NCBI GenBank assembly: GCA_963849005.1 | Contig: CAWKGC010000023.1 | Location: 1 to 64,000, forward strand | Reading direction: 5' to 3' | From: CAWKGC01 sp963849005 | GTDB taxonomy: Bacteria > Pseudomonadota > Gammaproteobacteria > Burkholderiales > Usitatibacteraceae | DNA: 64,000 nt | Program-made: the position numbers and the translations under genes | The notes under the pieces: model-generated | Databases searched by the model: none | Seen by the model: only the letters and a program-made list of their open reading frames with translations | What the model was told of the DNA's origin: nothing | In this document: positions 37,036 to 45,890 of the stretch, piece after piece | Layout of the letters: every line of letters starts with the position of its first letter | How positions within the stretch are numbered: position 1 is the stretch's first letter

Positions 37036-38223
37036 GTGTTCCAGATCCTCGTCTTCAACAGCATTTCGGCCTCGGGGCTGAAGCGCCTGCCCGGCGCGCG
37101 CTATCGCGTCGGCAAGGAAGCGGCCAGTCCCGACGCCATCCTGCTCAGGTCGCACCCGCTGCAGGTCTCGGAGATTCCCGATAGCGTGAAGGCAGTCGGG
37201 CGCGCGGGCGCCGGGGTGAACAACATCCCGGTCGAGGAACTCACGCGCCGCGGCGTGCCGGTATTCAACGCGCCGGGCGCGAACGCCAATGCCGTAAAGG
37301 AGCTGGTGCTCGCCGCGATGCTGATCGGCGCGCGCAACCTTGCGCCGGCGCTGGCATTCACCCAGGCGTTGCCGCGCGATGCGGCCGATTTCGAATCCCG
37401 CGTCGAAGAGGGCAAGAAGGCCTACGCCGGCGTAGAGCTTCCCGGCCGGACACTCGGCGTGATCGGGCTGGGCGCGATCGGGGGGCTGGTGGCCGATACC
37501 GCTATCCGCATGGGGATGAAGGTGCTCGGTTACGACCCCGACATCACGGTCGACAGCGCCTGGCGGCTGCCCGCTTCGGTGCGCAAGGCGCAAAGCGTCG
37601 ACGAGGTGATGAAGCACTGCGACTTCATCACGCTGCACCTGCCGCTGCTGCCGCAGACGCGCCACCTCATCAATGCCGAGCGGCTCTCCGGAATTCGCAA
37701 GGGGACAGTGCTGCTCAACTTCGCGCGCGAAGGCATCGTCGAAGAGGAGGCAGTCAAGGCCGCGCTCGCCGACAAGCGCCTCAAGGCCTATCTCTGCGAT
37801 TTCCCCAGCCCGGGGCTGGCGGGAGTGGCCGGCGTGGTCGCGTTCCCGCACCTCGGCGCGTCCACCGCGGAGGCCGAGGAAAACTGCGCCGTGATGGTGG
37901 TCGACCAGCTGCGCGACTTCCTCGAGCAGGGCACCGTGCGCTACGCCGTCAACTTCCCCTCGGTCGAGATGCCGCGCGAGTCCGCCTACCGGATCGCCAT
38001 ATCCAACGCGAACGTGCCCAACATGGTCGGGCAGATTTCCACTACGATGGCCCGCTCGGGCCTCAACATCCACAACATGGTCAACAAGTCGAAGGGCGAC
38101 ATGGCCTACACGCTCGTCGATCTCGACAGCGCGGCGGACGCGGAAACCATCCGGCGGATCGCCTCGATCGCCGGCGTGCTCTCGGTGCGCGTGCTTCCTT
38201 CTCCCGAGGAGGGCGCGGAATGA
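37036..38223 (+). CDS. serA: D-3-phosphoglycerate dehydrogenase with C-terminal ACT domain
   Basis: First step of serine synthesis. GTG 37036 (VFQILVFNSISASGLKRLPG). The NAD-binding motif is GRTLGVIGLGAIGGLVADTA, then the D-isomer dehydrogenase blocks (ITLHLPLLPQTRHLINAERL, LNFAREGIVEEEAV, PHLGASTAEAEENCA). The C-terminal ~75 residues (VPNMVGQISTTMARSGLNIH) are an ACT domain for serine feedback. About 395 residues. It follows serC, so the first two serine steps are encoded together; its stop overlaps pheA. Confidence 0.9.
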   Translation: MFQILVFNSISASGLKRLPGARYRVGKEAASPDAILLRSHPLQVSEIPDSVKAVGRAGAGVNNIPVEELTRRGVPVFNAPGANANAVKELVLAAMLIGARNLAPALAFTQALPRDAADFESRVEEGKKAYAGVELPGRTLGVIGLGAIGGLVADTAIRMGMKVLGYDPDITVDSAWRLPASVRKAQSVDEVMKHCDFITLHLPLLPQTRHLINAERLSGIRKGTVLLNFAREGIVEEEAVKAALADKRLKAYLCDFPSPGLAGVAGVVAFPHLGASTAEAEENCAVMVVDQLRDFLEQGTVRYAVNFPSVEMPRESAYRIAISNANVPNMVGQISTTMARSGLNIHNMVNKSKGDMAYTLVDLDSAADAETIRRIASIAGVLSVRVLPSPEEGAE

Positions 38224-39290
38224 GCGAAGAACTCGGGCGCCTGCGCGAGGCGATCGACCGCCTCGACGCCGAACTGCTGCTCAAGCTGAACCAGCGCGCC
38301 GCGCTCGCGCGCGAGATCGGCACGCTCAAGGTCGGGCAGGCCTACCGCCCGGAACGCGAGGCGCAGGTGCTCACGCGCGTGAAGGCGCTCAACGAGGGCC
38401 CGCTCGCCGACGAGACCGTGGCGATGCTGTTTCGCGAGATCATGTCCGCCTGCCTCGCGCTCGAGCGCCCGATCACGGTGGCCTACCTGGGGCCGAAGGG
38501 CACCTTCAGCGAGCGCGCCGCGGTGAAGCATTTCGGCATCGCCGCGGACGCGCTGCCCATGGCTTCGATAGACGAAGTGTTCCGCGCGGTGGAGTCGGGC
38601 GCCGCGGATTTCGCCATCGTCCCGGTGGAAAACTCCACCGAAGGCGCGGTCGGGCGATCGCTCGACCTCATGCCGCAGACGCCGATGAAAGTGTGCGGCG
38701 AGGTGCTGCTGCGCATCCACCACCATTTGATGAGCAGGTTCCCGGTGAAGGACTTCACCGCGATCAAGCGCGTCTTCTCGCACGGCCAGTCGCTCGCGCA
38801 ATGCCACGAGTGGCTGAACTCCAACCTGCCGCACGTGGAACGCGTCGCCGTGGCGAGCAATGCCGAAGCCGCGCGCCGCGCCGCGGAGGAGGCCGGTTCG
38901 GCCGCGGTAGCAGGCGAGATGGCCGCGGAGCACTACGGGCTTGCAATCCTCGCGTCCAACATCGAGGACGAACCGAACAACACCACGCGTTTCCTGATCC
39001 TCGGCGACTACGAGCCGAAGCATTCGGGGCAGGACAAGACCTCGCTCGTGCTGTCGGCGAAGAACGAGGCGGGGGCGGTGTACGCGATGCTCACGCCGTT
39101 CGCCACGCGCGGCGTGTCCATGACCAAGTTCGAGTCGCGGCCCTCGCGCGTCGCTCTCTGGGATTACCTGTTCTTCGTCGACATCGAAGGCCATCGCGAC
39201 GACCCGAAAGTGGCCGCGGCGCTCGCCGATGTCGAGAAGATCGCCGGGTACCTGAAGGTGCTCGGCTCCTACCCCACGGCCGTGATCTAG
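38220..39290 (+). CDS. pheA: Bifunctional chorismate mutase/prephenate dehydratase (P-protein)
   Basis: Phenylalanine synthesis. Residues 1-90 are an AroQ chorismate mutase (LGRLREAIDRLDAELLLKLN, RAALAREIG). From ~83 the prephenate dehydratase domain starts (VAYLGPKGTFSERAAVKHFG) with the conserved NNTTRFLIL motif near 258. A C-terminal ACT domain follows (SLVLSAKNEAGAVYAMLTPF, ESRPSRVALWDYLFFVD), with the ESRP Phe-binding motif. 356 residues. The start overlaps serA by ATGA. Confidence 0.96.
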   Translation: MSEELGRLREAIDRLDAELLLKLNQRAALAREIGTLKVGQAYRPEREAQVLTRVKALNEGPLADETVAMLFREIMSACLALERPITVAYLGPKGTFSERAAVKHFGIAADALPMASIDEVFRAVESGAADFAIVPVENSTEGAVGRSLDLMPQTPMKVCGEVLLRIHHHLMSRFPVKDFTAIKRVFSHGQSLAQCHEWLNSNLPHVERVAVASNAEAARRAAEEAGSAAVAGEMAAEHYGLAILASNIEDEPNNTTRFLILGDYEPKHSGQDKTSLVLSAKNEAGAVYAMLTPFATRGVSMTKFESRPSRVALWDYLFFVDIEGHRDDPKVAAALADVEKIAGYLKVLGSYPTAVI

Positions 39291-39299
39291 GGATTGCCA

Positions 39300-40418
39300 A
39301 TGAACGACCAGTCGGTGAGCCTCTGCGACCTCGCGCCCGCGCACATCCGCGAGATCCTGCCTTACGTCCCCGGCAAGCCGATCGAGGAGACCGCGCGCGA
39401 GCTCGGCCTCGACCCGGCGAAGATCGTCAAGCTCGCCTCGAACGAAAATCCGCTCGGGTCCAGCCCGAAGGCGCTCGAGGCCATCCGCGCCGCGCTCGAC
39501 ACGCTCAACTTCTATCCGGACGGCAACGGCTTCGAGCTGAAGAAGGTGATCTCGCGCCGTTTCAAGGTGGCGCCGGAGCAGGTCATCCTCGGCAACGGCT
39601 CCAACGACGTGCTCGAGCTGGTCGGGCGCACCTTCCTGACCGATCGCGATTCCGCGGTGTATTCGAAGCACGCGTTCATGGTCTATCCGCTCGTCGTGCA
39701 GGCAGTGGGCGCGCGCGGCATCGAGGTGCCCTCGCGCGGCTATTCGAACGACCTCGGCGCGATGGCGGCCGCAGTCGAGCACGACACCAAGGTCGTCTTC
39801 CTCGCCAACCCGAACAACCCCACCGGCACCTTCGAACCCTGGGCCGAGGTGAAGGGCTTCATCGAAAGCATCCCGAAGCGCGTGATCGTGGTGATCGACG
39901 AGGCCTATGGCGAATACCTGCCGGCCGAGTTGCGCGCGGAAACGCTCCCCTGGATCGAGCGCCATCCCAACCTGATCATCTCGCGCACGCTTTCCAAGGC
40001 GTACGGGCTGGCGGGGCTGCGCGTCGGATTCGGCGTCGGCAATCCGGAACTGATCGCGCTGATGAACCGCGTGCGCCAGCCCTTCAACGTGAACCAGCTG
40101 GCGCTGGCCGCGGCCGGCGCGGCGCTGGAGGACTACGCGTTCCTGGAGAAGAGCTTCCAGGTCAATCGCGACGGCCTGGCCCAGCTCACCGAGGGCTTCA
40201 GGCGCCTCGGGCTGGAATGGATCCCTTCCTTCGGCAACTTCGTCTGCGTGAAGCTCGCCGATGCGCCGCGGGTGTACCAGTTCCTCCTGAAGCGCGGCAT
40301 CATCGTGCGCCCGATCGCCGGTTACGGCATGCCTGAGTTCCTGCGCGTCACGGTCGGGCTGGCCGGGCAGAACGCCGCCTTCCTTGCCGCGCTCGAGGCG
40401 GCGCTCGCCTCGCCTTGA
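39300..40418 (+). CDS. hisC: Histidinol-phosphate aminotransferase
   Basis: PLP enzyme acting in histidine synthesis, and often accepting aromatic substrates, which suits its place here. MNDQSVSLCDLAPAHIREIL, then IVKLASNENPLGSSPKALEA, and the PLP lysine in IISRTLSKAYGLAGLRVGFG. ATG 39300 is used; an in-frame TTG at 39294 is less likely. 372 residues. Located between pheA and tyrA as in other betaproteobacteria. Confidence 0.94.
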   Translation: MNDQSVSLCDLAPAHIREILPYVPGKPIEETARELGLDPAKIVKLASNENPLGSSPKALEAIRAALDTLNFYPDGNGFELKKVISRRFKVAPEQVILGNGSNDVLELVGRTFLTDRDSAVYSKHAFMVYPLVVQAVGARGIEVPSRGYSNDLGAMAAAVEHDTKVVFLANPNNPTGTFEPWAEVKGFIESIPKRVIVVIDEAYGEYLPAELRAETLPWIERHPNLIISRTLSKAYGLAGLRVGFGVGNPELIALMNRVRQPFNVNQLALAAAGAALEDYAFLEKSFQVNRDGLAQLTEGFRRLGLEWIPSFGNFVCVKLADAPRVYQFLLKRGIIVRPIAGYGMPEFLRVTVGLAGQNAAFLAALEAALASP

Positions 40419-41302
40419 AAATCGGCACGCTTGCGGTCGTCGGCATCGGCCTGGTCGGCGGATCTTTCGCGCGTGCCTTGCGCGCGGCGGGCGCTGTCGA
40501 TCGCGTGGTCGGCTTCGACCGCGATCCCGATACGCGAAGCGCGGCAGTTCGGCTGGGTGTCGTCGATGACGCGCCCGGATCGCTTGCCGCCGCCGTGGCG
40601 CAGGCCGATTTCATTCTCGTCGCCACGCCGGTGCGCGCGATCGAAAGCGTGCTCGAGGGCATCGCGCCGCATGTGCGTCCCGGCGCGGTCATCACCGACA
40701 CCGGCAGCACCAAGCAGGATGTCGTGCTGGTTGCGGCGAAAGCGCTCGGGTCCCTGCAGGAGCGCTTCGTCCCCGGCCATCCGATTGCGGGCCGGGAGGA
40801 AAGCGGCGTCACGGCCTCCATCGCTGGCTTGTATCGCGGCGCCAAGGTGGTGCTCTCGCCGCAGCCCGGCACCGCCGCCGACGCGTTGGCAAGCGTGCGC
40901 TCGGCGTGGCAGGCGGCCGGCGCCACCGTGGTCGAGATGGACGCCGCCCTGCACGACCGCGTCTTCGCCGCCGTCAGCCACCTGCCGCACCTGCTCGCCT
41001 TCGCGCTGGTGACGGAAATCGCGGGCCGCGCGGACGCCGATCGCCTGTTCGGATTTGCCGCGGGCGGCTTTCGCGATTTCACGCGCATCGCGTCGAGCTC
41101 GCCGGAAATGTGGCGCGACATCGCGCTGCAGAACCGCAGCGCGCTGCTCGAGGAAATCGACCGCTATGCCGCGCGCCTGGCCGGGTACCGCGACCTTGTC
41201 GAGCGAGGCGACGGTGCCGGGCTTGAAGCGATGATGGCGGCAGCGCGCGCCTCCCGGGACGAGTGGCTCAAGCGTTACGAGGCGGCGCGCTCGCCGCAAT
41301 AG
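40415..41302 (+). CDS. tyrA: Prephenate dehydrogenase
   Basis: Tyrosine synthesis. The TTG start at 40415 overlaps the hisC stop (TTGA), so re-initiation after hisC is the likely mode of translation. LAVVGIGLVGGSFARALRAA is the NAD(P)-binding glycine motif; DTGSTKQDVV, VPGHPIAGREESGV and HLPHLLAFALV are TyrA signatures. 295 residues, no ACT or mutase fusion. Next gene starts after one base. Confidence 0.94.
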   Translation: MKIGTLAVVGIGLVGGSFARALRAAGAVDRVVGFDRDPDTRSAAVRLGVVDDAPGSLAAAVAQADFILVATPVRAIESVLEGIAPHVRPGAVITDTGSTKQDVVLVAAKALGSLQERFVPGHPIAGREESGVTASIAGLYRGAKVVLSPQPGTAADALASVRSAWQAAGATVVEMDAALHDRVFAAVSHLPHLLAFALVTEIAGRADADRLFGFAAGGFRDFTRIASSSPEMWRDIALQNRSALLEEIDRYAARLAGYRDLVERGDGAGLEAMMAAARASRDEWLKRYEAARSPQ

Positions 41303-41303
41303 C

Positions 41304-42587
41304 ATGGACTTCCTCGATCTGGCGCCGGCCACCCATGCGTCGGGCACCGTCAGGTTGCCCGGCTCGAAAAGCATCTCCAACCGCACGCTGCTGCTCGCGG
41401 CGCTGGCTGACGGGCCCACCGAGATCAACGACCTCCTCGACGCGGATGACACGCGGGTGATGCGCGCTGCGCTCGCGAAATTGGGCGTGCGCATCGACGC
41501 GCTTGCCGCGGAAGATTGCTTCCGCGTTAACGGCCTTGCCGGTGCGCCGTTTCCGGTGCGCGAGGCCGATCTCTTCCTCGGCAACGCCGGCACAGCGATC
41601 CGGCCGCTCGCCGCGGCGCTGGCGGTGCTCGGCGGGCACTACCGCCTCTCCGGCGTGCCGCGCATGCATGAAAGGCCGATCGGCGACCTGGTCGAGGCGC
41701 TGCGCGGTTGGGGAGTCCAGATTGCCTATGACGGTACTGCGGGTTACCCGCCGCTGGCCATCGGCGAATGTGCCGGGGGAGGCGACGTGGCGCGCGTCAA
41801 GGGAAGCGTGTCGAGCCAGTTCCTTTCCGCGCTGCTCCTCGCCGCCCCATTGCGGCGCCGGGACTCCGTGATCGAGGTGGAGGGCGAGCTGATCTCGAAG
41901 CCCTATGTCGAGCTCACGCTCGGCCTGATGCGCACTTTCGGCGTGGAAGTCGCGCGCGAAGGGTGGCAGCGCTTCCGGATCGCGGCAACCGCGCGCTACC
42001 TGAGTCCCGGCTCCATCGCCGTCGAAGGCGATGCTTCCTCGGCGTCGTACTTCCTTGCCGCGGGCGCGATAGGCGGCGGCCCGGTGCGCGTCGTCGGCGT
42101 GGGAGCCGGCAGCGCGCAGGGCGACGTGCGTTTTGCCGAGGCGCTGGAGCGCATGGGCGCCACCATTCGCCACGGCTACAACTGGATCGAGTCCGCGCGC
42201 GGCGGCGAACTCGTGGCGCTGGACGCCGACATGAACCACATTCCCGATGCCGCGATGACGCTTGCCACGGTCGCGCTGTTTGCGAAAGGCACGACCACGC
42301 TGCGCAACATCGCCAGCTGGCGCGTGAAGGAAACCGACCGGCTCGCCGCGATGGCCGCCGAGCTGGCCAAGCTCGGCGCGACGGTGGAGCAGGGCGCGGA
42401 CTACCTCCGCATCACGCCACCGGCGCAATTGCGCGCCGCGACGATCGACACTTACGACGACCATCGCATGGCGATGAGCTTCGCGCTGGCCAGCTTCGGC
42501 GGCGTGGCGATCCGCATCAACGACCCGAAGTGCGTGGACAAGACCTTTCCACGCTTCTTCGACGAATGGCGGGCGTTGGTGAAATGA
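41304..42587 (+). CDS. aroA: 5-enolpyruvylshikimate-3-phosphate synthase
   Basis: Penultimate step of the shikimate pathway. GTVRLPGSKSISNRTLLLAA (PEP/shikimate-binding Lys), ADLFLGNAGTAIRPLAAALA, and TYDDHRMAMSFALASFGG near the C-terminus are diagnostic. 427 residues. The 90-101 block LFLGNAGTAIRPL is the glyphosate-sensitive class I pattern (Gly-Asn-Ala-Gly-Thr-Ala). Stop overlaps cmk by ATGA. Confidence 0.96.
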   Translation: MDFLDLAPATHASGTVRLPGSKSISNRTLLLAALADGPTEINDLLDADDTRVMRAALAKLGVRIDALAAEDCFRVNGLAGAPFPVREADLFLGNAGTAIRPLAAALAVLGGHYRLSGVPRMHERPIGDLVEALRGWGVQIAYDGTAGYPPLAIGECAGGGDVARVKGSVSSQFLSALLLAAPLRRRDSVIEVEGELISKPYVELTLGLMRTFGVEVAREGWQRFRIAATARYLSPGSIAVEGDASSASYFLAAGAIGGGPVRVVGVGAGSAQGDVRFAEALERMGATIRHGYNWIESARGGELVALDADMNHIPDAAMTLATVALFAKGTTTLRNIASWRVKETDRLAAMAAELAKLGATVEQGADYLRITPPAQLRAATIDTYDDHRMAMSFALASFGGVAIRINDPKCVDKTFPRFFDEWRALVK

Positions 42588-43252
42588 GCGCCTTGCCCGC
42601 GGTCATCGCCATCGACGGGCCATCGGCCTCGGGCAAGGGCACGGTGGCGCAACGTGTCGCGCAGGCGCTCGGTTTCCATTACCTCGACAGCGGCGCGCTT
42701 TACCGGCTTGTCGCGCTGTCTGCGCTCGGCTCCGGGACCAGCCTCGACGATGCCGCGGCCCTCGCTGCATTGGCGGCGCGGCTTCCTGCCGAGTTTCGCG
42801 ACGGAAGAATAGTTCTTGCCAATCAAGATGTTACTGATTCCCTCCGATCCGAGGAAACGAGTGTCGCCGCTTCCCGGGTGGCCGCAGTGCCGGCCGTGCG
42901 CACGGCGCTGCTGGCGCGCCAGCAGGCATTTCGCCGGCCGCCGGGCCTCGTCGCCGACGGGCGCGACATGGGGTCGGTAGTGTTCCCGGACGCCCTGCTC
43001 AAGGTATTCCTCACGGCGGAAGTCGCGACGCGCGCCGAGCGCCGTTATAAGCAGTTGATGGAAAAGGGAATGTATGGGAAAATGCCAATCGTCGTGGAGG
43101 AGTTGCGCCAAAGGGACGCGCGAGACAGCGCAAGGCCGGTGGCGCCGCTAAAGCATTATCCAGACGCGGTTTTTCTCGATACGACCTCGCTTTCCATCGA
43201 CGAAGCGGTCGACAGGGTGGTCGGTCTTTTTCGGGAGCGCGCGCGCGGATAG
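42584..43252 (+). CDS. cmk: Cytidylate kinase
   Basis: Phosphorylates CMP/dCMP. P-loop AIDGPSASGKGTVAQRVA at residues 8-25; FHYLDSGALYRLVAL, LVADGRDMGSVVFPDALLKV and ERRYKQLMEKG are CMK blocks. 222 residues. Overlaps aroA. The segment around 42800-42850 is less G+C-rich but the frame is intact. cmk before rpsA is conserved in proteobacteria. Confidence 0.95.
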   Translation: MSALPAVIAIDGPSASGKGTVAQRVAQALGFHYLDSGALYRLVALSALGSGTSLDDAAALAALAARLPAEFRDGRIVLANQDVTDSLRSEETSVAASRVAAVPAVRTALLARQQAFRRPPGLVADGRDMGSVVFPDALLKVFLTAEVATRAERRYKQLMEKGMYGKMPIVVEELRQRDARDSARPVAPLKHYPDAVFLDTTSLSIDEAVDRVVGLFRERARG

Positions 43253-43380
43253 TGCTTTTTTGTCCCCTTCGCGATGAAGAAGTCTTTGGTGTCAGGGGGT
43301 TAGGCCTCGAGGCCCGCCCGCCGGACGTTCACTAACCACGGCTCCAGCCGTTTCAGTCTGAAAGTACAGGTTTCCACTCC
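43253..43380 (+). promoter_or_regulatory. rpsA leader region
   Basis: 128 bases between cmk and rpsA with a TTTTTT tract at 43256-43261 and paired G/C runs (GGCCTCGAGGCCCGCC). S1 proteins autoregulate their own translation through structured leaders in enterobacteria. Similar control here is possible but not shown by the sequence. Confidence 0.3.
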
Positions 43381-45096
43381 ATGTTGGCCCAATCCACCTC
43401 AGCCCCCGTCCAGGAAAACAATTTCGCCGCCCTGTTCGAGGAAAGCCTCACGCGGCAGGAAATGCGCATCGGCGAAGTGATCACCGCGGAAGTCATCAGC
43501 GTCGACCCCAACGTCGTGATCGTCAATGCAGGCCTGAAGTCCGAGAGCGCGATCGCCTCGGAAGAATTCCGCAACGACCGCGGCGAACTCGAAGTGAAGG
43601 TCGGCGATTTCGTGTCTGTTGCCATCGAGGCCCTCGAAGACGGCTTCGGCGCCACCAAGCTGTCGCGCGACAAGGCCAAGAAACTCGCCGCATGGAGCAG
43701 CCTCGACGACGCCATGACCAACGGGACGATCATCTCCGGCATGGTCAGCGGCAAGGTGAAGGGCGGCCTCACAGTGATGGTGAACGGCATCCGCGCCTTC
43801 CTGCCCGGCTCGCTCGTCGACATCCGTCCGGTCAAGGACACCTCGATGTTCGAGAACAAGGAACTCGAGTTCAAGGTCATCAAGCTCGACCGCAAGAGGA
43901 ACAACGTCGTGGTCTCGCGCCGCGCCGTGATGGAAGAAACGCTGGGCGCGGAGCGCCAGCAGCTCCTCGGCACGCTGAAGGAAGGCGCGACCGTCAAGGG
44001 CATCGTCAAGAACATCACCGACTACGGCGCGTTCGTGGACCTGGGCGGCATCGACGGCTTGCTGCACATCACCGACCTGGCATGGCGCCGCGTCAAGCAC
44101 CCGACCGAAGTGCTGAACGTGGGCGACGAGGTCACCGCGAAGGTCCTCAAGTTCGACCAGGAGAAGAACCGCGTTTCGCTGGGCCTGAAGCAGCTCGGCG
44201 AGGACCCGTGGATCGGCATCTCGCGCCGCTACCCGCAGGGCACGCGCCTGTTCGGCAAGGTCACCAACATCACCGACTACGGCTCGTTCGTCGAGATCGA
44301 GTCGGGCATCGAAGGCCTGGTCCACGTCTCCGAAATGGACTGGACCAACAAGAACGTGCATCCCGCGAAGGTCGTCTCGCTCGCCGACGAGGTCGAGGTC
44401 ATGATCCTCGAGATCGACGAGGACCGCCGCCGCATCTCGCTGGGCATGAAGCAGTGCATGCCCAACCCGTGGGAAGAGTTCGCGATGAACCACAAGAAGG
44501 GCGACAAGGTGAAGGGCACGATCAAGTCCATCACCGACTTCGGCGTGTTCATCGGCCTGCCGGGCAACATCGACGGCCTCGTGCACCTGTCCGACCTGTC
44601 GTGGCACGCCACCGGAGAAGACGCCGTCAAGGAGCTGAAGAAGGCCGAGGAAGTCGAGGCCGTGGTGCTGTCGATCGACGTCGAGCGCGAGCGCATCTCG
44701 CTCGGCATCAAGCAGCTCGACGGCGACCCGTTCGGCAACTACGTCTCCACCCACGACAAGGGCAACATCGTCAAGGGCGTGGTCAAGTCGATCGAGTCCA
44801 AGGGCGCCGTGATCGAGCTCGAGAAGGACGTCGAGGGCTACCTGCGCGCCTCCGAGATCGCGCGCGACCGCGTGGAGGACGTCCGCAGCCACCTGAAGGA
44901 AGGCGACGAAGTCGAGGCCGTGATCGTCAACATCGATCGCAAGAACCGCTCCATCAACCTCTCGATCAAGGCCAAGGACCACGCCGAAGAGCAGGCCGCC
45001 ATGCAGAAGATGGCCTCCGAGAACAACGCCAGCGCCGGTACGACCAACCTTGGGGCCCTCCTCAAGGCGAAGCTCGGCACGACCCAGAAGGACTGA
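43381..45096 (+). CDS. rpsA: 30S ribosomal protein S1
   Basis: RNA-binding ribosomal protein that delivers mRNA. 571 residues with the N-terminal NFAALFEESLTRQEMRIGEV and six S1 OB-fold repeats (for example GATVKGIVKNITDYGAFVDL, LFGKVTNITDYGSFVEIESG, KVKGTIKSITDFGVFIGLPG). ATG 43381. ihfB follows after 41 bases, as usual in this class. Confidence 0.97.
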   Translation: MLAQSTSAPVQENNFAALFEESLTRQEMRIGEVITAEVISVDPNVVIVNAGLKSESAIASEEFRNDRGELEVKVGDFVSVAIEALEDGFGATKLSRDKAKKLAAWSSLDDAMTNGTIISGMVSGKVKGGLTVMVNGIRAFLPGSLVDIRPVKDTSMFENKELEFKVIKLDRKRNNVVVSRRAVMEETLGAERQQLLGTLKEGATVKGIVKNITDYGAFVDLGGIDGLLHITDLAWRRVKHPTEVLNVGDEVTAKVLKFDQEKNRVSLGLKQLGEDPWIGISRRYPQGTRLFGKVTNITDYGSFVEIESGIEGLVHVSEMDWTNKNVHPAKVVSLADEVEVMILEIDEDRRRISLGMKQCMPNPWEEFAMNHKKGDKVKGTIKSITDFGVFIGLPGNIDGLVHLSDLSWHATGEDAVKELKKAEEVEAVVLSIDVERERISLGIKQLDGDPFGNYVSTHDKGNIVKGVVKSIESKGAVIELEKDVEGYLRASEIARDRVEDVRSHLKEGDEVEAVIVNIDRKNRSINLSIKAKDHAEEQAAMQKMASENNASAGTTNLGALLKAKLGTTQKD

Positions 45097-45137
45097 CGGC
45101 GATCGAACGCGGCACCATCAGGGAAGACGTGCGCACG

Positions 45138-45425
45138 ATGACCAAGTCGCAGCTCATCGAGTTGTTGAGCCAGCGGCACAGCCAGCTTGCGCCCAAGGAT
45201 GCGGAACTGGCCGTGAAGACCATGCTCGACGCGATGGCGGTCACGCTCGCCGAAGGCAACCGGATCGAGATTCGCGGCTTCGGCAGCTTCGGCCTGAATT
45301 TCCGGCCGCCGCGCGTGGGCCGCAATCCCAAGACCGGCGAAAGGGTCCAGGTCCCGCGCAAGTTCGTCCCGCACTTCAAGGCGGGCAAGGAGCTGCGCGA
45401 GCGCGTGGACTACCACGAGGGCTGA
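45138..45425 (+). CDS. ihfB: Integration host factor subunit beta
   Basis: DNA-bending architectural protein. MTKSQLIELLSQRHSQLAPK, AVTLAEGNRIEIRGFGSFGL, and the HU/IHF signature NFRPPRVGRNPKTGERVQV with the Pro that intercalates. 95 residues. A strong terminator follows at 45455, closing the rpsA-ihfB unit. Confidence 0.96.
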   Translation: MTKSQLIELLSQRHSQLAPKDAELAVKTMLDAMAVTLAEGNRIEIRGFGSFGLNFRPPRVGRNPKTGERVQVPRKFVPHFKAGKELRERVDYHEG

Positions 45426-45454
45426 GGCCGGTTCCCGCGAAGAGGCAGAACCGA

Positions 45455-45485
45455 CGGCAGGCCACGCGGCCTGCCGTTTTTTTTT
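45455..45485 (+). terminator. Rho-independent terminator after ihfB
   Basis: CGGCAGGCC (45455-45463) pairs perfectly with GGCCTGCCG (45468-45476) around ACGC, followed by nine T's. Confidence 0.92.
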
Positions 45486-45575
45486 GCCGCGCGGTGCCGC
45501 GGCGGGCTTCGGGGAAATGCGCGCGGCAAGTTACAATGGCGGCTCCCCCCGCGCCCAAGGCAGTCACCCGGGAAC

Positions 45576-45890
45576 ATGCAAGCGCTCATCTGGATCTTCC
45601 GCCTCGTCATCCTGCTTGCGATCGTCTGGTTCGCCGTGAAGAACAGCGATCAGGTCACCTTGCATGGCTTTCTCGACCACGAGTTCAAGGCGCCGCTCGT
45701 GGTGGTGGTGCTCCTGTTTTTCGTCGGCGGGGTGGTGATCGGGCTGCTCGCGGCGATCCCGACCCTCTTCCGGCAGCGCCGCGAGATCGGCAGGCACAAG
45801 AAGGCGCATGCCGCGGCGCTCAAGGCGGAAGCCGCGCGCATGACCGAGCCGCCGGTGACCACCACCGGCCCTGGAAACCATGGAGTTTGA
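45576..45890 (+). CDS. lapA: LapA-family (DUF1049) inner-membrane protein
   Basis: 104 residues with two membrane segments (IWIFRLVILLAIVWFAVKNS and VVVVLLFFVGGVVIGLLAAI) around a short loop and a basic cytoplasmic tail (RQRREIGRHKKAHAAALKAE). LapA works with LapB in controlling LPS synthesis through LpxC turnover in E. coli. Overlaps lapB by 11 bases. Confidence 0.85.
   Translation: MQALIWIFRLVILLAIVWFAVKNSDQVTLHGFLDHEFKAPLVVVVLLFFVGGVVIGLLAAIPTLFRQRREIGRHKKAHAAALKAEAARMTEPPVTTTGPGNHGV

Noticed and set aside
43399..44982. 527-codon minus-strand frame opposite rpsA
   Set aside because: Antisense shadow of a highly expressed G+C-rich gene; sequence mirrors the S1 repeats.
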